Assembly (NCBI GenBank): GCA_947462335.1
Contig: OX381721.1
Location: forward strand, 33,098,303 to 33,162,302
Length of the DNA: 64,000 nucleotides
Direction of reading: 5' to 3'
Source of the DNA: Harmothoe impar
Lineage: Eukaryota; Annelida; Polychaeta; Phyllodocida; Polynoidae
In this document: in pieces, positions 1 to 12,445 of the stretch
Position numbering within the stretch: position 1 is the stretch's first letter
How the letters are laid out: every line of letters starts with the position of its first letter
Made by a program: the position numbers and the translations under genes
Notes under the pieces: model-generated
Seen by the model: only the letters and a program-made list of their open reading frames with translations
Told to the model about the DNA's origin: nothing
Database searches by the model: none

Positions 1-1599
1 ATCAGAATACAAAATTACAAATCAAAACCACATTAAAACAAAGGGACAACTGAGACATTGATTATATGCTGGTCTGCATTCTCTGTGTTTAGGTGTGTGT
101 CCCCTCTCAGGTTCACTCAGTGTATCAGTCTGACTACTCATCTAGAAGAATGCTCACTGGGAGGGGATGCTTGCAGTTAGGTCACTCCTAATTATATGCT
201 TGTTTCTCATCACCACGCCCAATACCAAAATCACCTCTCTGATGATTTTTTGTTGTTGCAAATTTTAATAGAAGAACATGACAAAATCGGACATCTGAGC
301 ATATTTCGTGTCAAATTAAAGCTTGCAGTGCAGGAAATGTTGTAAAGAAACCTGCATATTTCCAACTTTCCTTAGTTTCTTCATTACTAAAATTTGGTTC
401 TCTGAGAGCCCGCAATACTCTATATCATTTAAGCCTCAGCAAAAAGGGCTCATGGCTTAGTGATGAGAAACTGAAAGGAATAAAATGTTGGTTATTAATA
501 TGGAGTGGGCTAGATGAATGCATCATGAAGGGAAAAAGGCTCTATACTCATGGTCATTTAAAAAGTAAGGGATTGCCCATATTTTAACAAGAGGGAGCTG
601 GTGGATTTGTTGGGGGGGGGGGCATAACACATTTTAACCCCTGTTGGGTGAGGGGCAAAAATCTTTCACCTGTTTTGAGCCAAAAAGCCCACACATTTCT
701 ATGCAAGAAAGGGGCACAAATGCACACGATTTTCGCCTCGCCCTGGGTTTAAACATTCCAATCCCTCTAAAGGCTCTGTGATCTAAAAACAAACTGCAGA
801 GCACTTCCTAATACTTGGTTTTACAAAGTATACACAATATAGCCTGTCATATAAATGACCTGTGGACATGTTCTTTGACCTACTAAATATGAAATCATGA
901 CATCTCCTTTTCCCATCAGGAGCTCACGGCCAATAGCTAAAGGGCAAGCCTTCAATGACATTAGGAATTTACTGCATTTCATCAAATTTCAAAGAGTAAA
1001 ATACAAACGCCTTAAGGGCAGCAGATTCGGAATCAGACAAAACAGTATTTTCTCCTAGTGAATCGCCTGAAGAGACACATGGGAGAACGCTATTAGTCTA
1101 TGTTCATGCTCTTTAAATATTCATGACTACAGTTGATTACTGTCGACACTATAGGAACAATATAGGCATTCAAAATAGGCCCTTCCACAGAGAACTAGTA
1201 TATTTTAGAGCTCTACCCATTCCAACTAAAACCTTGGCCAGTATTCTCTAGTTCTTTGGTATGAAAACACTGTAACGAAACTCACAGACTCACAGACTGC
1301 CCACACGCCAGGCAAATATACTGGTCTACATTATGACCAAAGGCAAGTTCACCTGTCTCTCTAATCCTGTCTCCATTCACAGCTCCATGTTTTTTATAGG
1401 GTCAAAAGGGAGTTCAAACAGTTCCTGTCCTAGCACCATGGGATAGTGGTCAACGAACAAGCAAGGTGCACCCTATTAGCACAATATCTTATTCTTCGAG
1501 CATAACATTTTTGGTATATCTTATGCTTCAACCACAGACAAGGTCTCCCCTCTATCCCCAGGTGATGCTTTGTAAGGAACCACCAGGATTGCCCAAGAC
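1..1599. other. gene-free host DNA, first copy of an old duplication
   Basis: AT-rich sequence with no convincing ORF. Parts align by eye with 19930-21130: the phrase around 90-160 (cccctctcaggttcactca, later gctcactgggagg) recurs near 20465-20535, and the phrase around 965-1080 (catcaaatttcaaagagtaa) recurs near 21030-21130, in the same order. A more diverged form occurs near 13545, 34395 and 37150. This is therefore the start of a duplicated unit. A short run of G lies near 612. No RNA gene or promoter was recognised. Confidence 0.55.
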
Positions 1600-1887
1600 A
1601 TGCATGTCCTAGACCTGCACACTAGAAACAGAGTGTCCTTTTTAGAAGTGACGAGAAGACGACAACTACTGTCCCAACTGCACCGACTATCCAAGGACCC
1701 ACTACAAGTCATAGTACCTGCCCGCGTGCTGAGAGGGCATGCCAGCGTGAAGCTAAAACTGCCCCGAACAAGGAAAGACATCTTCACCAAGGGACCCCTG
1801 TTTAGGGGAGTCCGACTCTTGGACGACCTTACCCCTGACACCCAAAGACACCAATCGCGTGCTGACTTTATGAAAGCCATATCATAG
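1600..1887 (+). pseudogene. C-terminal remnant of a non-LTR retrotransposon reverse-transcriptase ORF
   Basis: A 95-codon open frame whose second half resembles the tail that follows the RT domain in many animal LINE-type ORFs: a stretch with RGHASVKLKLPRTRKD, then FTKGPLFRGVRLLDDLTPD, then a terminal ADFMKAI. The spacing of basic residues, the 'P-L-x-R-G-x-x-L-x-D-x-L' pattern and the final 'ADF' block are what I base the call on. No palm-domain motif (such as YADD) is visible upstream, so only the 3' end of the element survives, as is common for 5'-truncated LINE copies. The ATG used is probably just an internal methionine. The element family cannot be named. A chance ORF is the main alternative. 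Confidence 0.45.
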
Positions 1888-3984
1888 GCTAGATTATAAT
1901 ATTATGCTAGATCATAGATAGATAAAGTTATAGTTTAAGCTAGTGCTATACTAGGAACTCTTGAGATAAAAACGCTCGATTGACTCTCATTGGCATTGGT
2001 TGAAAAACGCCCCATGTATGTGAATCTTATGCCAAATAAAATAATCAACTATGACTACATGAAGCATCCCTAGTCCCCTGAGGATTCTTCATAACAAACC
2101 AACTAAACTGGATATCTGGCCAATGGTTAGGGTAGGGGTTAGGGTTAGCTTAGTTCTTCCTGATTACGGCAAGTGTTAGGCTTAGGGTTAGTCATCTATC
2201 TGGGGGACCTGGGGAGTCCCTATCTTTGGATGAATAATAAGATATCCCATGAAAAATCTTCTTCTTCAAGCATAACATATTGCGCTAATGGAGTCACCCT
2301 GTGTGGGGGCCCAAGATTTTGATTTTGGCTCCGGTGACAGCAAAGCACCTTTTTCACGAAAGCCTAGTGATGTAGGACGTAAGGTGAGGCTCCACTATAC
2401 AATTTTGTTTTCAGATTGGGCTATTCTCACGAATTTCACTCAGTAATATACCACTAATATGATATACCTTAAGCAGAGAAGTACTGTAGACTCTACCATA
2501 GGTTTATGTTTGTAAATAATGATTTTGTTCATAAACAAGTGAAAAATAGAATTGCCAAGGGTATATTTAGCACGATTTAGGACCAAATTTTCATCCTTAT
2601 GTTCCATCCCAGGCCGATTTAGGCTCCCAATCTCATAACAAACAGGTTTAATATTTGTTGGTTTCAACGGTGCGATCTCTAGGGCAATGTGTATACCTGA
2701 TCACATTTTATATACCTATGGTAACATGTAAATATAAATATTCCAAATGGACCTAATCGGCCGATTTTAACACAATACATATAAGAAACAAGCCTTTGTT
2801 TTTAACAGATTCAACTGCACAGACCTGTATGATCGGATCGTGAGAATTGACCAAAATATCGGGTAGTGGAGCACCAGCTATATGCACATTGACTTTACTT
2901 TACCTAGCTTGATTAGGTCTGCATGATGGTAACGTCTCGACTTCACTGTACTTTGAGTAGGAGTAGAAGTTAACAGAAGTAAATACATGTCTGCATGATA
3001 TCTAATTTCATGACTTATCTCTGGTTCAGATTAAAAGGATTGTAAAGATTGCCTTGCCTATATAGGAGAAACACTACAAGAAGGTACCATTGTCTTGGAA
3101 TCAAACTCAAAGTGGTTGTTGCATTGAGTAGGCAAGAACTTAGCTTAGAGTCACAGTCCAAACGTGGTTACAAATATGGATGCTTCTTAGACATCAAGTA
3201 TCCTTAAACCCTTTATGAATACATGTGCACATAATGCCTACTACTAAGCCCACATATATATGCTTATGCCATTTGTCATCATTATCTCTGTCCACTAAGT
3301 AATTTTCTTCTCTTAGGTTTGGCACTGTAGTATTAGACACCCTGCGGCACCAATGCAATACAAAAGTAATAAATTCATTATTTCTATTGCCATTCCACAA
3401 ACATAACTAGATTCCAGCTACTTCAGGCTTAAGCATCGGTGTCCCAGTCTCCAAGTCTGCCATATTTGTTTTTTGTGTCATATTAGAAATCACACATCTA
3501 ACTCCTGAGGAAACCTGCCAGAATGAAATCTGAATCCTCTCTCTCTTGGGCAGGTCATTTTAATTTCTTGATTGGAGTGGAGTAAAAAATTAGTTTGTTC
3601 AGATTTTAATCATTGTTCAACCAGGTCTGATGATCAGACCTGTTCTTAGTGGTACAATGCCCTTGTCATATTGTCAGAAAGAGAAGAGACAGGTCATAAT
3701 GGTGGGTTAACAGTGTTCTGTGTTACTTCATCAAGGTGAACAGTTTGATAGTCATCATGTTGACACAAGATGCCAGTTTTCATAATGCAACCACATTTAT
3801 TCAGATTGCCATTCAAAGGGCAACTACATTATCTGTCAAGAAGAAAAGTAATATCCTTAGTTATGAATATAGTTTGTGAAAATGTAAAACTGGATATTGC
3901 TACTCAGCCATTTCAGGAATCTGCCTCAGAGAGTAATTAAGAGGACTGAATAATGCTTGAGACACATGTAAAAAAGGCGGTCCA

Positions 3985-4125
3985 TGTATATAGGGGAGCC
4001 TAGGTGACTCATTGGGAGTCACCTGGGGGAGTCACATTGTTTCCTGACTCCCATAAGGGAGTCACATAACGACCTGGACTCCCCTAAAGAGGGAAGTCAC
4101 TCTGGAGGCAAAGTGGACTCCCTTT
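3985..4125. repeat. short inverted-repeat cluster built on GGGAGTCAC / GTGACTCCC
   Basis: About 140 bp in which GGGAGTCAC-type words alternate with their complement GACTCCC at least seven times (for example near 4013, 4028, 4050, 4067, 4078 and 4112). The stretch can fold into several hairpins. Similar GGGAGTC/GACTCCC wording appears inside the elements at 49097-49328 and 58538-58786, so this may be an internal remnant of a related MITE. The ends could not be defined. Confidence 0.4.
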
Positions 4126-5884
4126 TGACGCTGTTTCTTTTCTTTGTGTGGAAATGGGAATACCTCATAATGAATATTGATATCTTGTGCTTCATCCGTA
4201 CAACCCCAACTCCAGCTTTAAAGACTTATCTCGTTATCATCAATAATTCTACATGAGTTATTGAATTGTCCTTGCACCAGCACATCCCCAGGTACCTGGC
4301 GTATTCTAGTGTTTGTTCTCTCATTAAGTATTACTGGTGTTTGTTCTAACTTGATTATTGAGTATCGACCTGCAGTGAGTCCACACAGGACAGAACCAAG
4401 GTATCTGAATAGTAAAATCGAGCACCAGGAAAATCGAGGTAATAGACTTATACTATGCATCAGTATATATATAGAAGGTGAGGGAAAAGGGGAGGTAGTG
4501 CATCTCAGATGCTAGCCCACTATGAGACACCTAGGAACAGGTTCGATGCCATCTCGTCAAATATTGTGCCCTGTGATTTTCACAGTTGCACATGTGCAAA
4601 AAAAATGTATTCAATCGCACATGTTGCCGTTGTGTCGTTGTGCCATCATGCCATCGTGCATAAATGTGTTACCTAGCACAGCAATGACACAAACTCTCTG
4701 TTTGTATACACATTGCCATAGTCAAACACAAATCTTCTGACAGCACTTTTACCACACATTGTTCGTCCAGCCAGCAGTAGCTTTAAATTAGATTAAATTA
4801 TCAGCTTTACCATCTGATATTAAAAGCAAAATTATGTCACCTTATCACATCTTAAGGGTTTATCTACAAGGTCAGTGCGTACTATATTAATTCATTCAAT
4901 GATATTTCCAAGCTTTCATTTGTTTGCATTGGTTCGATTTGTGCCATTAAAGGACCCACTAACCTGGGCTTACTTTGTGCATTGTACCTGCTATCGAGAA
5001 TGTAATCAGTAACAGTCGGACAGACAGAGCTATGTATATATGTCTATGTCTATGTAGTACACAGCAGTTACTTCAGGAGTGGTCCTCAGGCATTTGTACT
5101 TCTTATCTTTGTAACTTGGAGATCATTGCTAGGTGTACTGTTCCAGTTGTGCATGTTTGCATGGCATGACATAAGCCTCCAGCTCTATCAAATGTTAGCA
5201 TTGTCTTTGGCAAGCATGTCAATATGTTGCACTATTGCTTTTATTAAATAAAATGTACTATGGTTTTGTTCATTTCTCGATTTGTGACGGGTTGGGATGA
5301 TTTTTTTGCAAATAGAACATAATTCAAACATAGTTGCATTATCATGAACAGGTTGTCATCTCAGCTGTACATTTGTCAGATGGGTAGCTATCGCCAGGGG
5401 CATTTTTCATATAAGTAAAAGAAAGAAATAGCACCAGTGACATTGTGCTTCATTGAAAATAATCTATGATTTAGAATTCCGACTGTTGTAGTGCCTATAT
5501 CAATATTATATCAATTATCAAATTGTCTGCACTTATGCTAGGGGCCTAATATCCCCTAGGATTAACACTCTTTGGACATATTACTTGTGAGTGTCTTCTT
5601 ATTGGCAAATTGCCAAATCACTCTCCACAATAGGCCATCAACATAACAACATATTACCAAAGAAAGTAAATCACCACCTAAATCAGCAAATGGTCACATG
5701 GATAATGGACAATTCAATTGATATTTTATAATACAAATGTACTTGGATAGGTATTTTATTGTTCTGTGCTGGCTAAGAGGTATCGTGGCGGGTGCCACTT
5801 GTGGTGAGGCTGCCTGGATAGGGCGGATGTGCTGGTTTCCTCACTAGAGTCCAACAGTTTAGAACTGGGCCTGATAGATTGGTC

Positions 5885-6075
5885 ATGTGACACCAACACG
5901 ACCCAGGTTATGCCATGACAGATGGCGTATGAATATAGCAGGGTAAACAGTCAAGCAGTGGTGGCAGACAACTGCCGAGCCTCCACTGCCACAACATATA
6001 GTCCCCTCTGAAATGAAGAATCCAGGGACAAACAGGGACCTGTGCTGTAGGCTTAAGGCATAGCGACGAGGCATG
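5885..6075. repeat. block present in three duplicated units
   Basis: The core phrase aagcagtggtggcagacaac, followed by tgccgagcc and a tagtcccctctgaaatg-like stretch, occurs here, again near 25645-25720, and in more diverged form near 17124-17200. Gene order is irrelevant as no ORF is shared. The block marks equivalent positions in three copies of the old duplicated unit. No function is evident. Confidence 0.5.
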
Positions 6076-7048
6076 AGTGAGGACTGTAGGGTGGAGGGGA
6101 ATATAGTTATGGGGTTGGGATGGTGAAGGTGTATAGATCAGAAAGTATAATATTCATATGCAGCTATACATAAATACAGACTTGTTGTTTCCAGGCATGA
6201 CATGTACTCTTTTTCTTTGATAGATATGACTATCAATCCCACAAGATTAACAGGTCAGTGGCCTTGCTATGGACATTGATACTGGGACTTTTTTTTTAAT
6301 TTTCTGATATAACCTGCAGGCCTTTAGACATTGATATTGTGACAATTACCCGCATATCATTATTTCAAAAAGACACATCATGAAAAGCCATTGCAGATAA
6401 ATTTACTGATGTTACCTTCTGGCCGCTGGATGTTAGTATCATGACCACCTAGTTTTACCTGTTAGACCTGTTTCAGTCTGTTAGTGGACTCACCTGGAAG
6501 GCAGAATTAATATAGATTAGTTCACCATGAATGTTGTGTAAAATAAAAAGGTAACCAATTGTGTTGAGTCAGCAGCAAATAGGGAATATTCCACTGAAAA
6601 ACAAAAAAAGGGATAGTGAAAAGTGCACTTGTAAAACAAGCAGATTAATTGATTAAACGATGACAAAGAAATTAACATCTATATCAAAGAAAACACAAAC
6701 TAAGGCACGGCAGGGGAAGTGCCTGTAACTTTAGACTGCCAGCACCTAAATAGGGTACCAAATTATAGCATCATAACAGCATTTGATACATGGTGTTATA
6801 TAGTGGTTCACAGTCATGACATGGTATACATCGGTAACAAGGTACTCTCTGTGTTAAAGTGGCATTCTCACCAAGCGGATCCCACTCATAGTTCTAGAAC
6901 TATTCTAGTCCACCATGTGGTTAAGTGTGAGTGGTGAGAATGCCTCTTTAATAGTAGGCACTCTCCCGGTTACTTGTATAATAAAAGCCACACTTTGGAT
7001 TTAGGATCAGTATACAGAGGGGTAGGGTTAGTGACCCTGCAACAGACC

Positions 7049-7271
7049 CTGCCCCCACCCATCTCTGACTGACACAGTTGTATGTGACTAAAGTCAGCTG
7101 CAATATTAATGAGGCTTCACAATGCACACAATTAGTACCAGGCCGTCATATGGGGCATGTAATTAGTGAGGTACGTGTCCTCCAGCAATCAGATGGCACA
7201 GTCACATCACTATACAGCATCTACTGTACGTGGTACTGTACCATCTGTACTGTAGTATAGCAGGTCACCAG
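7049..7271. other. strongly conserved duplicated noncoding block, copy 1
   Basis: About 220 bp that differs from its partner at 26690-26910 at only about ten positions plus two small indels, while the sequence on both sides is hard to align. Distinct landmarks are gactgacacagttgtatgtg, ctgcaatattaatgaggctt and ggggcatgtaattagtgagg. No reading frame is kept open through both copies. A GAG|GTACGT word near 7170 matches a 5' splice-site consensus, so an unrecognised exon is possible, but a conserved regulatory element or a recent gene-conversion tract fits equally well. Confidence 0.5.
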
Positions 7272-7539
7272 ACCTATGATGGGTGCAATGTGGTATTATA
7301 TTACTCATACGTTTACTGGTCAGATATCATGCGGGTATTTACCTGAGTGTAATAGAGATCATAGATTACCCTGCAGTGTGTCACAAAAACAGAAAACATT
7401 AAACCAATCTACTTTTACTATTTTTGAATGAAACAAACATGAAATTGTTCTAAGTCAAAAAGCCATTGACCAGAGAAGAGCTTGCATTGAGCGCGGACAA
7501 AGATGTTCTGTTGATGGCTGAATGTGTATAGTTTGCTTT

Positions 7540-10500
7540 TGCAGGATTAGCATATAGTCAGGAGCATTTTCTGGAAAAGAGGCCTTATAAAAAGGGTCAA
7601 GGCATTTTGCAGTAGAATTGTTTTTAGAGTTGGAATAGGATAATTTGGGTGTGCTGAATCCAAATCTGCCATATAACATTTCATATCTTGATGTTATCTG
7701 GCCAAAAAATCAAAAACAAAATGGCTGCCATTTTTGGCTCAAAACCTGCAGATGTCAGCAGATATAGGGTATAATAGCCTAGTACAAAATGTGATATGGT
7801 CATGAAATTGAACAGCTTACTCCTCAGTGGGTCATCTTTCATATCTGCATCATTTGACATTTGAAAATCCAAGATGGCGGCCATTTTCAAGATGGCTGCC
7901 CGAATCACATTTCCAAACTTGTTTCCTTCATAGAAATGGATGTAGTTGGTCAATCGGCTTAATCTTGGTGTCAATTTATATGTTTTCAGACCTGCTGAAG
8001 CTGATTCTAACACTTATAATGATCTTAGAGCAGTTATAGAGCAGGAAAATGTGTATTTTACATCATATCTATAGATAGCTTGTGTAGAAAATGAGTCATC
8101 AGATACTTAGCTTCCCGCTCTTTACCTCATTCAGCACTGACACTGCCAAGACCATGGATAGCCTCCACCCCAATATCCCTCATCATCCTTTACCCTTCCA
8201 TGGACTGACTATCATCAATGCCTGATTATTCCCCCACCTACACCACTACCACCTGTTATTAGAACTATGGGTAGAGAGGTATCTTCTTGGATCCAATACA
8301 GCAGAAAGTGTTATAGTTGGGAAAGCTATGAAAAGGGTATCATGAGGGCCCACAAATGCACTTCAGTCTTTGTGAAATCTAATTATGCACCAGATGTTGG
8401 AGGGGATGGGAGAAGATATGATATCGCAGGGAAAGCAAGGCGCCATGGTAGGGGAGGGGATTATATGAGGAGATGGGATGATATGGGAGGGCCATGGATG
8501 TAGTAGGTCAGGGAAGGCAATGTTTGGGATGTGGAAGAGTTTGAGAGTTTAATTATTTCATTTGGTTTCTTCACAACATGGGGTGCTTTTAAGCAAAACC
8601 AAAGTAGAGATAGAACAATCGAGCGAGTTGCTCTGATAGTAAGAATAAACATGATATACAATTCATAGTTCATGATTCTGTGTCCAGTCTCAGCTTTCAG
8701 TGTCTATTGATTGATTCATATCACAATAAAGAAAACTTTACTCAATAGAATTTAGGCACTACTTGTAAGTCGGTTTTGGTTAGTTTGGTTACTATACATG
8801 AGAATTTGTTTGATAGCTTTCATAAAGCAGGGATGAAAGTCGACTATGTCAAAAAAACTTGAAGATATAACATACCTCATAACTACATTATAGAGCATAT
8901 GAATGTTTATGCATCTATAGACACATATATCTAGTGCTGTGCAGCAGGATTTGTCATGTCTATATTCTCCTGGACGTCATCTCCTGCTGAGGAGAAGCAT
9001 TTGTCATGTCCATGTGATCATGGACGTTATCTCCTGCTGAGGAGAATGAGAAATCTGTCCATACACTCTCCATGCATAGCACCTTAGTTTCAGTGGCTAA
9101 GCCTCATGTGAAGAGTGTAAGTGCATAGGACTATAGAGGAGAGAGAGGGCTTCAAGGTTTCTCAAGTTAACTTGAAATTGGCTGAGAAAAACTTGACACT
9201 GAGATCAGTGTGGTGTAGCCTGTCTGTGTATGGGTAGGACCACTGAGGATGAACCAGTGATGATTCTGCTGTCTTATCATAGGATTACACAAACAAAATA
9301 AGTTTGTTTGAGTTTATATTGGGTAATTATCAAATATATCCTAATCCTGATTATATTTTTTTGATAAAAAAAAAACTTGATTTCAGGGAAAAACTTGAAG
9401 ACTTTCATCCCTGATAAAGTCCTCATAGACAGCCAGTCATTGGAAGGTCTTTCCAAAGTTCTAGAACCCGACTGAGGGTGCTCTGGGAGAAAATCAGCTT
9501 CTTCTCTCAAGGACATTTCAGGTGGACTTGGACATTATCACGGAGAACGCGGGTTTGACCAATCACATGATCAGAGATCCTGGATCGTTTGTACAGGTAG
9601 GACAGCAGTTGTCAGTCCCTTGTGGATTGTAAGAAAGACACTGGTATAGGTCGAATGGCATTCACATGGTAGGGGATAAAGAAAGTGGAGGGGAGAATTA
9701 TGTCCAGCCGATCTCCCACTCTTCTCCTCCCATTGTTAATCATACCCACATTCCGAATCGTAGTCTTGTGGAAATATGATTCTTGAGATCTAGTCCCCCA
9801 CCCAACTTCCCTCACACTGCCCCCCCCCCCCATGCCCCTCCCCATGCCCCTCTCTTGCCTTGCACCCAATTGCCTCCCTGTCCCATTGTTTCATGCTGCC
9901 CTTCTTCTATGAATGCTTCCCTCTTCCTCTGCTTTCCCATTCCCATACCTACTCAATTCCCTTCATGCCTCCCCTTTTCCTGACCCCCTATTCCATTGAC
10001 GTGGATAGAGTGGTCATTGGGAGAGGGGGGATAAGCAGGCACAGGGGTATGGGGGAGACGACACAGGAGAGGGCAGAACATGGCACAGATGAGAGGAGCC
10101 AGTGAAGGGCAGGACATATATGGCAGGGAGGGCACAGGTGGAGCTAGCCTAGAAGGGGTGGACATGGGACAGGAGATGAGGGCTTGTGGGAGAGGAGCGG
10201 ATATGGGATGTGTATGGTAGGAGAAGGACCTTGTCGCCCCTCCACCCTCAGCATGCCTCCCTCTCTCAGGCCTCTGCATGTCACCCCTTCCGCAAGTATC
10301 CTCACCATAGCCATGAGTTTGACATGTGAGGGAGAGATTGGGATTCTGGGTTGGGAGGTTGAAGACCCTGAATGGAGGTAATGAGACCACAGAGGATTGA
10401 TGGAACAGCTAAAGGATGGTTGGGAGATCCTACAAAAAAGAGGTCTTGATGCTGGAGGAGGCATGGATACCTGGTAGAGTCTCCAGGTTGAAGCATGGCA

Positions 10501-11597
10501 GGCCAGGGAGGACGGGTTGAAGCCCCAGGCGAAGGGATGGCCAGGGTGATGCTGACAACTTTTATGTATGTGGAGATTGAATGGCCACTCATGGAAGTCC
10601 CATGTTGAAATAGAATTCAAAAAGTAGCACAGTTAACTGGAAACACTTATCGCAGGTGAGACAAGACATTAAACCCCCACTGCCCCTATTTATAGGGCTG
10701 AGTACCTGTCCCGACTCCACTTTGAATGTTGCTGGAGGGGTACCGAGATTTGCACCTGTAAGAAACGTTGATAGAGTTACTATTCTCCAAATTATACACT
10801 TTGACATGAGAATACAGCGTCTTGTTCTCATAAGTATTCATATAGAATGCAAGATGTTGACAATCCAGTGATTGGAATTCATGAAGGCCATTTTTCCAGT
10901 TTTCTGTCACATCAAGGCATATTTTGTGGATTCTAATGTTAAAATTCAAAATGGCTGTCATATTTCTTCTTGGCATGGTTGTATTCCTTGACTTTATAAA
11001 TGTACTTTTTAAGAGTCTGAAGCTGAGTATAGAATTACAAAAGATCCATTTTCTACACTCAAGTTAACTATAAACATGACGTAAAATACATATTTTCGTG
11101 CTCTTTAACTGCTCTAAGATCATTATAAGGGTTAAAATCAGCTTCAGCAGGTCTGAAAACATATAATTTGACACCAAGATTAAGCCGATTGACCAACTAC
11201 ACCCATTTCTATGAAGGAAACTAGCTTGGAAATGTGATTTGGGCAGCCATCTTGAAAATGGCCGCCATCTTGAATTTTCAAATATTAAATGATACAGATA
11301 TGAAAGATGACCCACTGAGGAGTAAGCTTATTCAATTTCATGACCATACCGTGTTTTGCACTAGGCTATTATACCCTATATCTGCTGACATCTGCAGGTT
11401 TTGAGTCAAAAATGGCAGCCATTTTGTTTTTGATTTTTTTGGCCAGATAACATCAAGATATGAAATGTTATATGGCAGATTTGGATTCAGCACACCCAAA
11501 TTATCCTATTCCAACTTTAAAAACAATTCTACTGCAAAATGCCTTAACAATTTTGATTTCCTGAAAACGGGCCCTGACTAATATATATCTAACCATG
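7540..11597. repeat. 4.1-kb foldback structure with about 550-bp inverted arms
   Basis: The segment 7540-8095 recurs in inverted orientation at 11050-11597. Both arms carry the phrase aagatggcggccattttc or its complement, a block ending in gaagctgatt, and an outer block atttggattcagcacaccc in one orientation or the other. The paralogous unit near 26.9-27.3 kb goes directly from the equivalent of 7270 to the equivalent of about 11.7 kb, which suggests the whole 4.1 kb was inserted. The interior (8096-11049) contains C-rich (9790-9990) and purine-rich (10010-10560) tracts but no recognisable transposase. A long-TIR foldback transposon or two opposed copies of one repeat are the alternatives. 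Confidence 0.6.
9785..10560. repeat. strand-asymmetric pyrimidine/purine-rich low-complexity region
   Basis: From about 9785 to 9990 the plus strand is C/T-rich with runs of C, and from about 10010 to 10560 it is G/A-rich. Long open frames on both strands here (up to 158 codons, Pro/Ser/Cys-rich on the minus strand) are a by-product of the biased composition, not evidence of genes. It lies inside the foldback structure. Confidence 0.5.
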
Positions 11598-12326
11598 GAG
11601 TAATTGTGCAATGTACAGAAAAGTCTTAAAATATATCTAGAACCTATGTCTTATTTCAGGCCTTAGCATGGGGAGTTCCCAATATAATTCATTCCTGTTA
11701 GTGGCAGCTTGGCACTGCAGTCAGCCTGATCTTCCCCTATAGTACAAGGTTCATTAGTTTAGTCACCTTCAGGTAATTAGGGAGGAGGGGGGGGGTCTGG
11801 TTTTGCTATACAGGATGATGTGGCCCTTGATAACGCAGCACTCTGCACTACCATGTTAGCTCTGCTTCTTAGTCTACCTGCATCTATTTAACCTCTAGGG
11901 TGAGCCTAGAATATGTGAATACCAGTGGGTATGATGCCAAAATGCATGTTACATTTGAGCTTGCACGCATGATGCTGTTTCCCAAGAATTGAAACTCTGG
12001 CTAAAACTGGCCACCTGTGCAAGTACTGCAGTGTACACATTGCTCCAGTGCTACCACATACAATACTGGTCATACAATGGTTGCTCGGCCAGACAGTCTA
12101 GTACCCATTCAGCCCACAGGGGACTGCTACCTTGAGGTCTAGTCACCAGTTTCCCATTTGTATGTATCCCCAACTATAGAAGCTAGATGTGTTTTTAGCA
12201 TGTAAATGAAAGGATTTGTCAATTATACCAAATACCACAGAGTACAGTATCTCCAGGTCTTTCTGACCCTACCATACCGAGTGTGTGTTATACCCCGTTG
12301 TATGTGCAGCCATGCTAAATCAGAGG

Positions 12327-12445
12327 GACAGCAACAGCAGATCACAGAGCCATGGCTGAGTACACGTGGGTAGGCTTGTTAGCAGACCCTGCTATAGGGA
12401 CGGGGAGTAGTGTGGGATAACATTGTTATTTACAGTTGATGGCCT
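12327..12445. other. strongly conserved duplicated noncoding block, copy 1
   Basis: About 120 bp almost identical to 28816-28935, with about three substitutions and one extra G, although the flanks are diverged. It includes gacagcaacagcagatcac, gccatggctgagtacacgtg and ataacattgttatttacag. The ATG at about 12352 has a favourable context (GCCATGG) and opens a frame reading MAEYTW before a possible GGGTAGGC donor. The frame beyond that differs between copies because of the indel. It could be a short 5' exon or a regulatory element. Confidence 0.45.

Larger units (their letters stand above)
1888..7048. other. gene-free host DNA with diverged paralogues at 13-17 kb and 23-26 kb
   Basis: No supported gene. 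The segment near 3405-3640 (aactagattccag, then tctgccatatttg, then ggagtggagtaaaa) aligns with 23580-23780 and weakly with 14285-14440. The segment at 4225-4400 (ccaggtacctgg, ctctcattaagtat, cgacctgcag) aligns with 24205-24350. The block near 5885-6070 aligns with 25575-25760 and 17090-17230. The order is kept, so these are pieces of the same duplicated unit. Short ORFs here are 60-85 codons, lack motifs and are not conserved as frames between the copies. Scattered TTAGGG-like words near 2130-2190 are too few to be a telomere repeat array. Confidence 0.55.

Noticed and set aside
2125..2190. TTAGGG-like words suggesting an interstitial telomere repeat
   Set aside because: Only a few irregular copies, with no tandem array.
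4530..4560. Possible tRNA B-box-like word ggttcgatgcc
   Set aside because: No A box at the right distance and no cloverleaf could be drawn.
10144..10620. 158-codon minus-strand ORF (and an overlapping 145-codon one)
   Set aside because: It lies in a purine-rich low-complexity tract, and the Pro/Ser/Cys-rich product is explained by composition alone.
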